Notes under the pieces: generated by a model
Database searches by the model: none
Seen by the model: only the letters and a program-made list of their open reading frames with translations
Told to the model about the DNA's origin: nothing
Assembly: GCF_008315115.2 (NCBI RefSeq)
Contig: NC_050191.1
Location: 5,757,901-5,821,900, forward strand
Source of the DNA: Sander lucioperca
Lineage: Eukaryota > Chordata > Actinopteri > Perciformes > Percidae
DNA length: 64,000 bases
Direction of reading: 5' to 3'
Program-made: the position numbers and the translations under genes
Shown here: positions 36,655 to 47,822 of the stretch, piece by piece
Position numbering within the stretch: the first letter of the stretch is position 1
How the letters are laid out: every line of letters begins with the position of its first letter

Positions 36655-38504
36655 CTCCACTGGTCAACAACATCAACTAACCACAGAGTCCACTGCTGTT
36701 ACATATCTCAACTTATTTTATACAACTACATAACAAAAGAATCATGAAATCATTTTAAGATTTTGGATGATTCAATCAATCCGGAACCCAAATTTCATCT
36801 GAAACAGATCACTTGTTATATTCTTTTATTTCTTATTAAGTTTCCTTAAATATTGCTCTCACATACTGGTACACATTTATGCTGATGTCCATATATCTGA
36901 ACTATAGTCTATAAAAAGTTATTTGTATTTTTCCTCCAGCTGTTTATTATGTATATCATATCTTATATTAGCATTACTTGTACTTTCACCTGGACTATAT
37001 ATGTTTTATAGTTAAACCTGCACTGCTGACTGTAACTGCTGCAGATGTTCTAACTGTGTATATCTTAGCATATTCATATCCACCCCTTACAGTTTATTCT
37101 ATACATTATAATATATATGTACATTACCCTGCTTTTTGCACTTAAAGTGCAATCTAATCATGAATCTAAAGTTTCTTCTGTTTGCGAAATGTATCTGAGT
37201 TTAAAATGTGCTGGTTCTTTTTGAAGCTGCAGCAGTTTTGCATCACTTTTTGTCCCTCAGTGTACAGAAGAAGTGATTTTGATTGACTGTAATTTAAACA
37301 TATTGGACTACAGTAAGTTTTTGGATTTAATGAGCTTTGAGTCTTAACGGAATCTGTAACAATCGTTTCTTTGTTATGGCTGATAATAATATAAACTTGC
37401 AAATAAAAGTATTACAAGTGTTTTGTAGTTCTCTCTCTCACTCTTCAGCAAACAGACCACAACACAAGCTTGCCTCCGCTCAGCTGACCTTTTTTTTCTC
37501 AGCTCTCGTTCTCATTCCGGACTCGTAAAATAAGGACGTTTGGACAGTGGCTGTCAGCGTCTGAAGCGACGGAAAAAGGCGTCTTTCAGCGTGTATGTGT
37601 AACGCACTGGGGAGAGCAGCAGTTAGACAGGATTTAGCGAGTAGAATGTAAGGGCGAATTTCCGCATAAGGAGGTTGGTTGGGGTGGTGGGTGCGTCAAA
37701 CACAGGACTTTCACCCAGGAGACCGGGGTTTGCGTCCCGCTTGTCACACTTGCTATAGTCGGTTTTTTTCTTCCCGCATGTCATGGAACCGTAAGCCCAC
37801 CCACGACCTTTTCCTTAACATAACTGCGTCAAAAGGGACGGCAATAATCCCGTCCAAGCGTGTTTACTTAAAGCGCTAAAAGAAACTTTTAGCTGACCAA
37901 GTGTCCATATTACGTATATCCATATATATTACGAGAGGGTGTGAGAACCTGTTGAGTAAACCTTCTGTCACGATTGTTGTAAATTGTAGTCTCTCTGCTG
38001 TCCCATGTTATGTCTGGTTTTACTTCCTGTCTTCTGCTTTCCCGCCTGTGTGATTACCTGTCCCCGCCCCTATGTGTTGTATTTAAGTTCAGTCTTCCCC
38101 TTACTCCTGTGCGAGATCGTCTGTTTTCCTTGTGTGCAGCCTTCAAGCATTTTTCCCTTTTTTCCTGAGTTCCTGATTCCCTTGGATTTTTGACTACTGC
38201 TTGTTTTTTGGATCCCACTTTGCCTGTCACTTCTTGGACACTGTTGCCTGTATTTTTATTAGGACTCTAATAAAACCATTGATCTTCTACTTACCTGAGT
38301 CGAGCATTTGTGGGTCCATTTGCACTGGGCTCTAACATTTGTCTATGTAACATATAAATGCATCTAAAATAATCACCACTTCTTTAGTTACACAAACCAT
38401 TTCAAAACAACATGAACAGGCCTGCTACACAGGCCAGCTGATAGTCTTGCCTGGGCCTGGGACGAGATAATCTTAGATGGGCCCCCCTGCGCCCAGATCT
38501 CTCC
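36655..38504. other. 3' flank of receptor C and intergenic repeats
   Basis: Up to about 37,500 this matches the 3' flanks of genes A and B and the upstream block of leaders B and C (attggactacagtaag near 37,301; aataaa at 37,402). About 37,690-37,830 is a copy of the GTCCCG-rich repeat, and 37,970-38,290 a weaker R1 copy. A final piece of promoter-like sequence (ctgggctctaacatttgtc) lies at about 38,325. No exon found. Confidence 0.5.
37690..37830 (+). repeat. repeat with a tRNA B-box-like word
   Basis: Has cacccaggagaccggggtttgcgtcccg and then gtaagcccacccacgacc; also present at 18,500-18,655 and 19,880-20,125. The 19,910 copy reads GGTTCGCGTCC, close to the polymerase III B box GGTTCGANTCC. 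A tRNA-derived SINE origin is possible, but no A box was recognised. Confidence 0.4.
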
Positions 38505-38685
38505 TTTTCCTTTGCTCTTCCTCTCCTCTGCTCTTCCTCTCCTGTTCCTCTCTTCTCATCTCCTCTACCCTTCCTTTCCTCTCCTCTGCTCTTCCTCTCC
38601 TGTTCCTCTCCTCTCATCTCCTCTGCCCTTCCTTTCCTCTCCTCTGCTCTTCCTCTCCTCTCCTCTCCTCTCCTCACATCTCTCA
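38505..38685. repeat. ~58-bp pyrimidine-rich tandem repeat
   Basis: About three units of ctcctctgctcttcctctcc followed by tgttcctctc, catctcctct and cccttcctttcct; the last unit is truncated. Confidence 0.8.
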
Positions 38686-38784
38686 CTGAAATTAAGTTTG
38701 TGATCAGTCTCTGATCCATCCTGCTCAGACTCTCCGACGGGTCAGTGGGCTCCTCCTGCATCACTGTGACTCACTCTCTCTCTT

Positions 38785-39225
38785 GGTACAGATCCATTTG
38801 TCCGACACAACTGAAGCGTGGTGTCGCGACGTAATACATCTATGGTTGATGCTCCACGCCCTTGACCGGCAGCTGATTGGACGAAGCCAGACCCACCTGA
38901 CGTGGGTCTGGCTTCTCGAGAATTTCAACAGAGTGTCATGGCGGCTCGTTGAGAATACGATCTAGTATTTTACAAAAATAGTTCACCGAAACGTGTTTCT
39001 GAAAAAAATTCTGTCTACTTCTACTGGATAGTCGTGTTGCGTTCAACGGATTCATTTGCATAAAGATGGCCATTGGCCAGCTTTTTGACGCGCAGCATTT
39101 TTTCAAATGCAGCGCCACCTTCCCGGAATGCTTTGCGTGCACGTTGAAGTCTCTTGCCGTCACCCATTGGAATAGATTGGAGCGTTGCACGACAGAACCG
39201 TCGCACGGTCAAATGGATCTGTACC
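38785..39225. mobile_element. MITE candidate with a perfect 16-bp TIR
   Basis: Ends are GGTACAGATCCATTTG at 38,785 and its exact reverse complement finishing at 39,225. It contains a palindrome around ccagacccacctgacgtgggtctgg near 38,890. The target-site duplication is not clear, so the class is open. Confidence 0.6.
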
Positions 39226-39424
39226 GTCAAGGCTCTTATATACTAGATGCAACCCAGCTGGCGCACGCAAATGTGAGTTCATGGGATCGGCGTGATTATT
39301 TATACCCGCGCTAGTGCTCGCGACACTAGTTGCAGTCTTCTCCTGAACAGAGGTGTCGCAACTGAGGAAAAGGCTACTGACTTTGCTATTTCTACGGACT
39401 AGAAGAAGAAGATAAAGGTAAACA

Positions 39425-40692
39425 ATGGCAGAACTGGCAGCAGCATTGACGTTGTTGTCCACAGCGACTAAGATGATATTGGATTCACTGGATGAGGAAG
39501 AACAGCTGCTTTTGAGCCTGCTTTCACAGAAACGAAGAAAAAGAAGGTGGAATGTTCGTCATTTGAATAATGCCAGACATAAATATGGTGAATTCAATAT
39601 CCTCGTGAAACCTATGAGGATGATAGACGAAGAGAAACACTTCAGAATACTTCAGAATGTCTGCGCAACGATTCAATGATGTACCTCGCCGGATCAAGCC
39701 TTTCTTTCACCATAAAAGAACTCATCTTAACCCAGTAAGTTTACAAGAGAGACTTGCAGTCACTCTGAGAGTCCTGCCATCCGGTACCAGCCAGAATGCA
39801 GTTGCAATTTCTTACAAACTACTGTGTGCAGCAATCTGGCGGGGGTTGAGAGATGACTTCGTACCATTTCCTCAAGGGGCTGAATGGAAAGAGTTTTCTC
39901 GAGATTTTTGGAGAATGTGGAATTTTCCCAACTGTTTAGGGTGTGTTGATGGAAAGCATGTCACAATCAAAGCCCCAGCGAACGCTAGAAGTGACTACTT
40001 TAACTACAAAGGTGCCAATTCCATTGTGCTTATGGCAGTGTGTGACGCAAGATATCGTTTCACCATGGTGGATATCGGTGCTTTCGGCCGTGAGAGTGAC
40101 GGGGGGATTTTCCAAAGCAGCGAGTTTGGCACTGTTTGCACACTTGCCAGGGACCAACACCAACCTGCCCCATGTGTTCCTGGGAGATGCTGCTTTCCCT
40201 CTAAATGTGAACTTGATGCGGCCATATCCAGGTATTTAACTGAAACATACTGTTTACATGTAATAATCATTTAATTGATTTAACACATTGGTATTTGGGT
40301 TCAGTTCACTGTCATTGAAACTTCTGCAGGTGTCAATCTGGATGATGCTAGGAAAATATACAACTACTGCCACTCAAGGGCCCGCAGAGTCATTAAAAAC
40401 AGCTGTGGCATCTTGGCTGCACGGTGGAGGATTTTCCAGAAGCCCATGGAGTTCTCCCCAGACAAAGTTGTAGATGTTGTGAAGGCATGTGTTGCACTTC
40501 ACAACATGCTTACACACAGATGCTGCACAAGCTCCAACTTGCAGATACATCCCGCCTAACTACGCAGATTCTGCATCACCATCAGGTGATCTACAGCCAG
40601 GTGAATGGAGGAGGGTTGTTGAAGAGGACACTAACCTGAGACCTGTAGCAAGAATGTCTACCGCACGTGCATCCCATGCTCAAGTGCAGTGA
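39425..40692 (+). pseudogene. PIF/Harbinger transposase (broken)
   Basis: The N-terminal part (39,425 on) has RRWNVRHLNNARHKYGEF. A directly repeated ACTTCAGAAT at 39,639-39,658 shifts the frame; the next frame continues FNDVPRRIKPFFHHK, ERLAVTLRVLPSGTS, CVDGKHVTIKAPANARSDYF and VDIGAFGRESDGGIFQ, which carry the first two acidic residues of the DDE domain. A second shift near 40,110-40,140 moves to the frame reading PHVFLGDAAFPLNVNLMRPYPG. An intron (about 40,232-40,330, gt...ctgcag) is followed by RKIYNYCHSRARRVIKNSCGILAARWRIF and VVKACVALHNML, then NYADSASPSGDLQPGEWRRVV. The helix between ISYKL and CAAIW is shortened compared with the family. It is a dead element, but each family block can be recognised. 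Confidence 0.82.
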
Positions 40693-40997
40693 GGGAGGAC
40701 CTCGACATTCTTTCTGACACAGCAAGGACTTGTTCCCTGGCAGGAAACAGTCATCCGTAGAGGTTGCCTGAACTGATCTGAATCTGTCGGCCTGTGTTTT
40801 ACTAAATTGTTCAACCATGAAAGTTCCTCCAGGATTGGTGCAGGTCTGTGTCCTCCTGCTGCACCGCTTCTTGCAGCTGCTTGCGACCTCTTTTTTGCCT
40901 TTACAAATCGGTCGCGGAGGTTCTTCCAGATTTTCCAGCATTGGGCATCCTCTTTACCAACATCTCCATCTTCCTGTTTCCGCTTTGTCGCACGCCG
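40680..40997 (-). CDS. PIF/Harbinger accessory Myb/MADF-like ORF (fragment)
   Basis: A minus-strand frame of 105 codons starting at an acceptor-like ttttcag and ending TGA at 40,680-40,682. It reads EDAQCWKIWKNLRDRFVKAKKR, the third-helix part of a MADF/Myb-like DNA-binding domain, then EELSWLNN. Harbinger elements are known to carry such a second ORF that helps the transposase enter the nucleus and bind DNA. Here it is convergent with the transposase and overlaps its end by about 13 bp. The first exon, with the rest of the domain, was not found. Confidence 0.6.
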   Translation of the reverse strand, partial: RRATKRKQEDGDVGKEDAQCWKIWKNLRDRFVKAKKRSQAAARSGAAGGHRPAPILEELSWLNNLVKHRPTDSDQFRQPLRMTVSCQGTSPCCVRKNVEVLPHCT

Positions 40998-40999
40998 CT

Positions 41000-42318
41000 G
41001 AAAAATAAATAGTGGTGCGCGACCTCTGCTCGAGCACTATAAATCGGGCGCGCCGGCACGATATTACGTCATTTTGACGTCACGATGGCGCGCGCCACCT
41101 TGGATGCGGCTAGTATAATTCACGTTTCACTCTCACCGGTGAGAATTCACTCACTCTCACCGGTAGCCTGACTCTGTCCCTCCGTTGTGGGGCAGCGGGC
41201 CCCTCCCGCATCACTCTCTCTGTCACCTGACTACAGCTGGATCTCTCTCCTCTCTGTCTCATCCTCTCTGACGGAGCTACCAAAATCAACTGGTTCTGTC
41301 AAAGATAACGTGTTGTGTCAGGCTTTTATACAAGCTAATGGACGTTAACATTAGAGCTGGCCTGTTAGGTTACGTTACAAGGCTCGTAAACGTTGGATGC
41401 GCTGTTTCTTACCTTGCTCTACGTTGACTTTACTAGTTCCAGCTTCACCGTCACCACCTTTTTTAAATATTTGTTTAGAAAATCCCTTGGGCCTCTATTT
41501 TCTTCTTCTCTTCTTCTCTTTTCTTTCCTTTTCTGAGCACCGGACTTGTGCTGACATTTTGAGCGTACTGAACTTCAAATCAAATGACAACATCAAATGT
41601 TGATCAGTGGCCAAACCATTTTTGTGTTGGGGGTGGGGGGGGGTTCTTGACCACTATTTCAAAGACAATTAGGAAGAAAACAAATAAAAAGCTTTTATGT
41701 AACTCAAATATTACATATGTTTTCACATATACATATACATTTTTTGAAATTATTCCATAAATGTTCATCATTCATGTTTCTGATGATTATCTGGTCATAA
41801 TTGTGGCAGTAAAACATGCAGAGCTCTGCTGCTGTTGTTAACCACATCTCAGCAAAAGACTTCCCTCTTCAGTTCAAAGAAAGAACAAAAAATAACTTTA
41901 AAGACAGAATGAGGAACCAACAGGTCTCAGACAGTAAAACAACAACCACAAACCAAAATGTCTCTCACTACTAAAACCTCATCTTATGTGTGTTCTTTCA
42001 GCTGCTACAGTATCACCATATTGTCACAAATGCACCCTGGGACTGGACACAGTTTGAACACCAGACTCAACATGAGATTAATACAGTTTGTTTGTTGCAG
42101 CATTAGATTGGATCAATGAATGCAGAAACATTTAACTTTCCTCAGAGAGAAAACTACGTATTGAAAATGGAAAAGTGAAAACTGTAAAAACCTTTTTGGC
42201 TGTTTGGCGTCTATAAGATAATCAAACACACCTAACCCTAAAAGTCATTATGAGGAAGTGACATCATCCTAATTAACAACAACGAGAGAGAGAAGAAGCA
42301 GAGACACAGAGAAGCACG
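41000..42318. other. right flank of the Harbinger element and upstream DNA of receptor D
   Basis: 41,040-41,110 shares acgtcattttgacgtcac and a gcgcgcgcca run with the spacer of region 1 (about 1,850-1,900). 41,125-41,165 has two ctctcaccgg copies around gaattcactc. From about 41,760 (ttcatcattcatgtttctgatgattatctggtc) the sequence is the paralogue of 26,980. No exon seen. Confidence 0.45.
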
Positions 42319-42360
42319 ATGGAAGAGTTCAAATGGATCAAATTGTCTACTAACAATTGA
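42319..42360 (+). pseudogene. decayed orphan leader exon upstream of receptor D
   Basis: gagaagcacgATGGAAGAGTTCAAATGGATCAAATTGTC is the leader context of the family (MEEFKWIKLS against MAQFRWIIMS), but it runs into TGA after about 13 codons and has lost the hydrophobic core and donor. The sequence after it resembles 53,461-53,530, upstream of leader E. Confidence 0.65.
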
Positions 42361-42565
42361 TTCACGCTCATCTTCCTCTTTTCTGTTGCTGATTAATACC
42401 TTGCAACTGTTACCTTCAATCAAAATCCCTCTATATGAAAGCCAAATGCATTAAATTTAAAAACAAAAAGTTCTACAAATTCTACAAAGTTCTATTATCT
42501 TTTGATGTCCACAAGGGAATAAATGCTAATATTATACATATACATTCAACAGACAGAGTATAGAA

Positions 42566-42673
42566 GTCAATATAAGGAAGTGACTGCAGGAAGTAGATGC
42601 TGTATTCAGTTTTTAAGAAGCAGCACGTCAGAGACTTTGACAGTCAAGAGCGTGAGACCGAGAGAGAAGCACG
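42566..42673 (+). promoter_or_regulatory. proximal promoter of receptor D with paired ETS-type motifs
   Basis: ATAAGGAAGTGACT near 42,572 and GCAGGAAGTAG near 42,586, only about 14 bp apart here (about 24 bp in B2 and C). Then cagcacgtcagagactttgacag and the leader. Confidence 0.5.
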
Positions 42674-45600
42674 ATGTCTCAGTTCAGATGGATTATAATG
42701 TCTTCATTTCTGATGCTGCTGTTTCACTTTACAGGTAAGAGAAGTTTTGGAGTTTTGTTGTTTTGTTGTAACGTGGTGAGTTTAGTGAACTCTTGGAAAC
42801 CTAAAATGAGACACATTTGCAAACTAAAATTATTATTACACCAACTATAAACATAACAGTCATATTAATATTTCAGTTTATCACATGTATCTCTCTCTTT
42901 CTAAACAGAAACAGCTGGGAAATATTCCACCTCCACTGTCAGAGCTGGAGATGAAGTCACTTTGTCTTGTGAACATGTGATAGATGATCAAGATAAGTGT
43001 GACAGTACTTCCTGGACCTTCGGTGGTTTAAGAGGAACAGTGATGCTGTTGGAACGCGGGGAAATAAGCAAAGAAGCCGAAGATAAATCAGACAGACTGA
43101 GTGTTACAGAGAAATGTTCTCTGGTTATAAAGAAGGTCACAGAGGATGATGCTGGTAGTTACACCTGCAGACAGAACAGATCAGGAGAACAAAAGGCTGT
43201 TCATCTGTCTGTTGTTACCAGTGAGTATTTACATAATGTTTTCAAATAGTCTTGTTAGAACAATATACTGAAGTATTATAATAATTATGATTGCCGTGAT
43301 GAAGTTAATTTTACTCTTGTCTTTCTCTCACAATATCTCCATCTTCACCAGTTACTGAGCAGAAGAACGATGATACGGTCACTTTGAACTGCTCTGTGTT
43401 AGGATATTATTCAGGGTGTAGACACTCAGTGAAGTGGCTGTATGAGGGTTATAAGACTGACGTGAAGACAACACAGCATTCCTGTTCAGCCACTGCGACA
43501 TTTACAACATCTCACCTTAATCAGAAGTCAAAGTATAACGAGTTATTGAAGTGTGAAGTAACAGAGGAGTACAGCAGAGAAGTGAAGCTGTTTCCCTTCA
43601 TCCCTCCTCAGTCCTCAGGAGAGAAACCAGGTGAGAATATGATGATATGATAATTACACTGAATATGTTTAAATTTAAGATTTTTGTATTTCATCATTCC
43701 TGGTCATGATATACTGTACAGTTTTGTTAATGTATCCGTTAAGATGATGATGCAGTAACAACAACACAATATTTCATATTTCACAATATTTCCAGCAACA
43801 ATGAAACCACAATCAACAACAGGAAATAAATGGACATCAGAAGAAACAAACAACTCAACATCTGAAAACAACAATCAAACAAAACAGAAACCAGAATGTA
43901 GTGACTGAACAGAACAGAACTACATTTACAGTTAGAAAAGACATGCAGGCAAAAGACTCTTTGTTCATTCAGATATAGAGATATAAAGACAGCACAAGAA
44001 CACGCTAACAAGTAGCTCATCATCATAACACCTCTGACTATATGTAACACTTCTAACTTCCTGTTACAGACTGGTGGTGGTGGCTGCTGATCGTTGTGTC
44101 TGTGGCTGTTGCAGCTCTCTTAATAATCACTGTGGCTGTCTTCAGATGGAGGAGAGCCAAAGGTGAAGACATTCACAGCACTGTTCGAATTACAGGGGGT
44201 ACTGGAGGGGTCCGACCCCCCCTAGATGAGACTTGGACCCTCCCAAAAGGGATGAAAATAATAGTTTGGGGGGGTACTGAAAACATTTTAATAAAATATA
44301 ATGTTAGCCTATCCAACATTGTATGCATTTAAATGCAGTATTACCATCACATACCAACAATTCAGGAAATAGTCTAATGAAATACGATTTTCAAACTCTC
44401 ACTCCCCATTGGGCTGTACCATTTCTCTGGTACGTTCAGCCTTGTGTTCTTTGCTAAGGTTCTTTGATATCACTTCACTAGCTGTCAAAACGTACGTACC
44501 AGGTACGGGCGCATGCATCTGGTGTGTCAGCGAAATTATGAGTAAGTGGCTGAATCAACTTTAATTTCTGCTTATGGTTTTGACTGCCATGTATATCATC
44601 AATACACAAATATGGTGGAAATACTGATGAACTAAAACAAATGCACAGTTCAGGCTGCAAATGCTTGATATACGAATGGGTTTACAAGCGGTGGCCATAC
44701 ATTTGTCTAATATTTCACTGCCTCTGTAACATAGTGATAGCCAACCTTTGAAAAACATTGAGTAGTAAGATCGCTATGGTTTAACTGGAGCTCTCCCTCC
44801 ACTCAGCAGCCACGACCATCGCTGCTACTTAGCTTAAAATCATTAGGCCTACAATCACACGCCGTAGCAGGAGTTCCATAGATATACTGACACAGGGAGA
44901 GGTTTAATGAGGCGATTTATCATTTAGTGCAATTTCATTCTTGATTGCATGTCTTAACAAGAGGGAATCTGCACTAATATTCAGGGAATTTTGCATATAG
45001 ATTAGTGGTTCCCATGTGTGTAAGCCTATATAAAATGGAGAGTGACGTCACCAGTGGAATTAGCTGTACCCCCCGAAGCTCACGGTATAATTCCAACACT
45101 GATTCACAGATGAAACTTTTGTAAACAAGAAATTGATAAATCTGGATTTTCACTGAGGAAGCTAAACCAAACTCTCTTTCTTTTCTTTCCAGGGAAAAAA
45201 CTAATCACAAATAACGACATGGTGAGTTTTAATACTGAATACTCGAAGTTTGATAAAATCGTGACTATATCGTATAGTTCTACACCAAGAGAAAAAAATA
45301 TATACATTGTCGACTCTTTTGTACAGAAATTAAAATTGTTCAGCAGCAAAGGTCAAAGGATGCATTGTGAGGGGAAAAAAGAAAAGTGAGCAACACAAAC
45401 AACAAACAGCCTCCACAATGCCTACAGAGTTGAATCAACTCATCTTATATTGACACTATGTGTTGTGGGACTGTTGTATTGGATTACATTGTTTGGCAGC
45501 TCATAAAAGCCACACAGCAACTAGAATTGAAGGGAATCAAATAGACAAGTTAATTTAATAACAACAAGACAATTTAATCAGTATTAATCCATATTACTGA

Positions 45601-46046
45601 GCAGCCTTTATGTTGTCTCTTCTATGCAGGCTGATCCTGAAGGTGATGTTTCCTACGCCTCCATCAGCTACACCAAGAAGACCAACAGGAGAGCCCAGGT
45701 AAACTATCTAATATATTATAGTGTTGATTTTAATGGATTACTAATCTTTTTAATCCTTAAAGCAGATATTAATGATTCCTCTGTGTTCCAAACTTTTCAA
45801 GACAAGTTTGATGTGAATATTTGTTATAATATTTGTACTGTTTTGTCGGTGCCCCCCCCCCCCTTGATACAGCAGTGCAACAATCAGACCAACATGTCAA
45901 CTTCACACACAAGATATTTCATAATCTAATCCGCAGATCAAAGCTGCAGCAAAGTGAATATTTCAATTGTTACATTGCAGCAAAATCAGGAAGTTGTTAG
46001 GACGATCATGTCATTTATGAGTTGTACTTTCCCTCCAGACCCATGT

Positions 46047-46090
<44 letters not shown>

Positions 46091-46188
46091 CAGTGACCTA
46101 CAGCGCTGTGAAAGCCTCCTCCTCTTCTGCTGCAGCATCCGCTGATCCCAGCGACGTCTACGCTACCGTCAACAAACCAAAAAAATAA
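42674..46188 (+). CDS. two-Ig-domain ITIM receptor D (TM-B)
   Basis: Model: 42674-42734, 42909-43220, 43352-43630, 43796-43897, 44070-44162, 45193-45221, 45630-45698, 46039-46188; 364 residues. Leader MSQFRWIIMSSFLMLLFHFTG. Ig1 (about 21-124) has VTLSC, STSW, DAGSYTC and the extra Cys pair DKCDS/TEKC. Ig2 (about 125-217) has VTLNC, VKWLYE and LKCEV. The usual stalk acceptor (tgcag at 43,755) would lead to a stop, so I use the next one in frame (tttccag, 43,795), giving a shorter stalk; its donor reads AAT|gtagtg. TM-B (WWWLLIVVSVAVAALL...) then FRWRRAKG. Tail: VSYASI (Tyr 301), 14 Asp (319-332), VTYSAV (Tyr 336), DVYATV (Tyr 356; Asp at -2 weakens the third motif). A 923-bp hAT sits in the intron after TM-B. 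It is probably an inhibitory receptor by ITIM analogy. Confidence 0.8.
44179..45101. mobile_element. hAT-type element in receptor D, TSD ATTCACAG
   Basis: ATTCACAG at 44,171-44,178 and 45,102-45,109 flanks it. Ends are CACTGTTCGAATTACAG and the complement of CAGTGTTGGAATTATAC. The empty site is seen in genes B (near 21,990) and E (near 56,389). No transposase frame. Its right ~90 bp were copied to 48,949-49,037. Confidence 0.85.
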
Positions 46189-46328
46189 GAACTGTATTCT
46201 TAGTACTGTGACCCTGCATGGGCACAACGAAGGTTTTGTACAAGTAATTATTATCTGTATTGTTATACCATTAAAGTGAATATTGCTTTTGTTCTGTAAA
46301 TCTTATTGTTTTATGCTTTGCTTCATTG

Positions 46329-46334
46329 AATAAA
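46329..46334 (+). other. poly(A) signal, receptor D
   Basis: AATAAA in cattgaataaattattag, 141 bp beyond the stop, in the conserved post-ITIM segment. Confidence 0.55.
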
Positions 46335-46439
46335 TTATTAGTCCCACACAATTGCAAAATGCACTCACTTTTCAAAAAATTGCCTCACTCTGTTGGGTAA
46401 AAAGTTGTTGTGGTCCTTAATATGTAGCAAGTACAAGAA

Positions 46440-46503
<64 letters not shown>
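46440..46503. repeat. (CA)n microsatellite
   Basis: Uninterrupted CA tract after gene D. The paralogous place after the orphan ITIM tail (50,565) lacks it. Confidence 0.95.
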
Positions 46504-46506
<3 letters not shown>

Positions 46507-47358
46507 CCTGCAGTGTAGTGCCTCTCTATCATTTGCTGCTGTGATGAGTAAATGAGGTGCAGGTGGGATGAAAGGAGAAAAGTGTGAGGGCATCTGGTGG
46601 ACCGGTAAAGAATGATTCTGAAGGCTCTTGTGAAAAGTAGAAATGTGGCTGAAGAGGGCGACAGAGAGGCAGAATGAGCAGGAATACACACAACTGAGGC
46701 AGACATCGTGATAATATTACACATTGTGTTTGGCTTCATTGAGCTTAAATGTAATCTGTAACAATCTTGCCTTTTATGTGGCTGATATATAATATAAATT
46801 GAAAAAAAAACATTCAGGTTTACAAGTGTTTTGTATTTCTATCTCTCTTCACAACACAGACCACAGTACAAGCTTGCCTGTGCTCAGCTGACCTCTGTTG
46901 GGTTGAACACCTCTTTTTGCGCTGGGCTCTAACATTTGTCTAAATAACGAATAAATGCATGTAACGTGACAAGAAAATGCCCAAAAGTGTTCATGCAAAT
47001 GATCTCTTCCCTGGAGCTTTAATATGACTCTGAGTTATTATATTAACATTAAAGGACTGTGTGCAGAGCATGAAAAACCCTGAAGTGGTAACGTCACACA
47101 CACTCAGTTAAAACAGCCTCTTTCTTAGTCTTCCACACTCATTATTATGTTCATCATTACAAATGTAAGGACAAAGCAAGCAGAGTAATAATAAGATTGA
47201 TCCTAAAAGTTGGTCATGTTGTTCCTCCTTCATTTTCTTGGCTTAATTACAGCAAATTGAGAATCCAACACCAGCTCTATAACATATGTAGCGATTGAGA
47301 GAGGACAGTGTGACAAAAGAAGCAGACATAATGGATATATTCTGTATTCTTAGTACTG
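46504..47358. other. paralogous 3' flank after receptor D
   Basis: Shared with 50,570-51,116 (first part) and 51,890-52,108 (second part) and with the flanks of B and E. Includes promoter-type ttgaacacctctttttgcgctgggctctaac but no leader exon. Confidence 0.5.
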
Positions 47359-47814
47359 TAGTCTATATCCACAACGTTCGACTTCCAGGATTTCTCCGTT
47401 GCCGGAAATTCCGCCGGATGTCACTCATTTAGGCCGAATATCCGTTACCTTGGGCTTTCTTTGTGTTGGCATTTTAAACTCCAGTGGATTTATGAGGACT
47501 ATGGTTAACTGCTCCTCAGATCTCTGAATCCAGACAGCTAGCTAGACTATCTGTCCAATATGAGTTATTTGTTGAACGACTAAAACAACTTTTGAATGTA
47601 CACATGTTCCACTAAAACAAGTTCCTTCCCGAGGCTATTTTGCAGAGGCACTCTGGCTCTGTCCAGTGCTTCGCACCACCCAAGACGATTGTGATTGGTT
47701 TAAAGAATTGCCAATAAACCAGAGCACCATTTTTCTCCAGTCCCGGAATGCTGTGTGGACTAGCCATAACCTCCTCCGTGGCACTGTGGAGGAAGGTCTG
47801 GCAATGCGAGACTA
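47359..47814. mobile_element. hAT-like short element, copy 1, TSD TAGTACTG
   Basis: TAGTACTG at 47,351-47,358 and 47,815-47,822, around TAGTCT...AGACTA ends. The empty site ttagtactgtgaccctg is visible at 46,200. Inside are cggaaattccgccggatg and a GC-rich right half (cctccgtggcactgtggagg). It has no coding capacity. Confidence 0.72.
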
Positions 47815-47822
47815 TAGTACTG

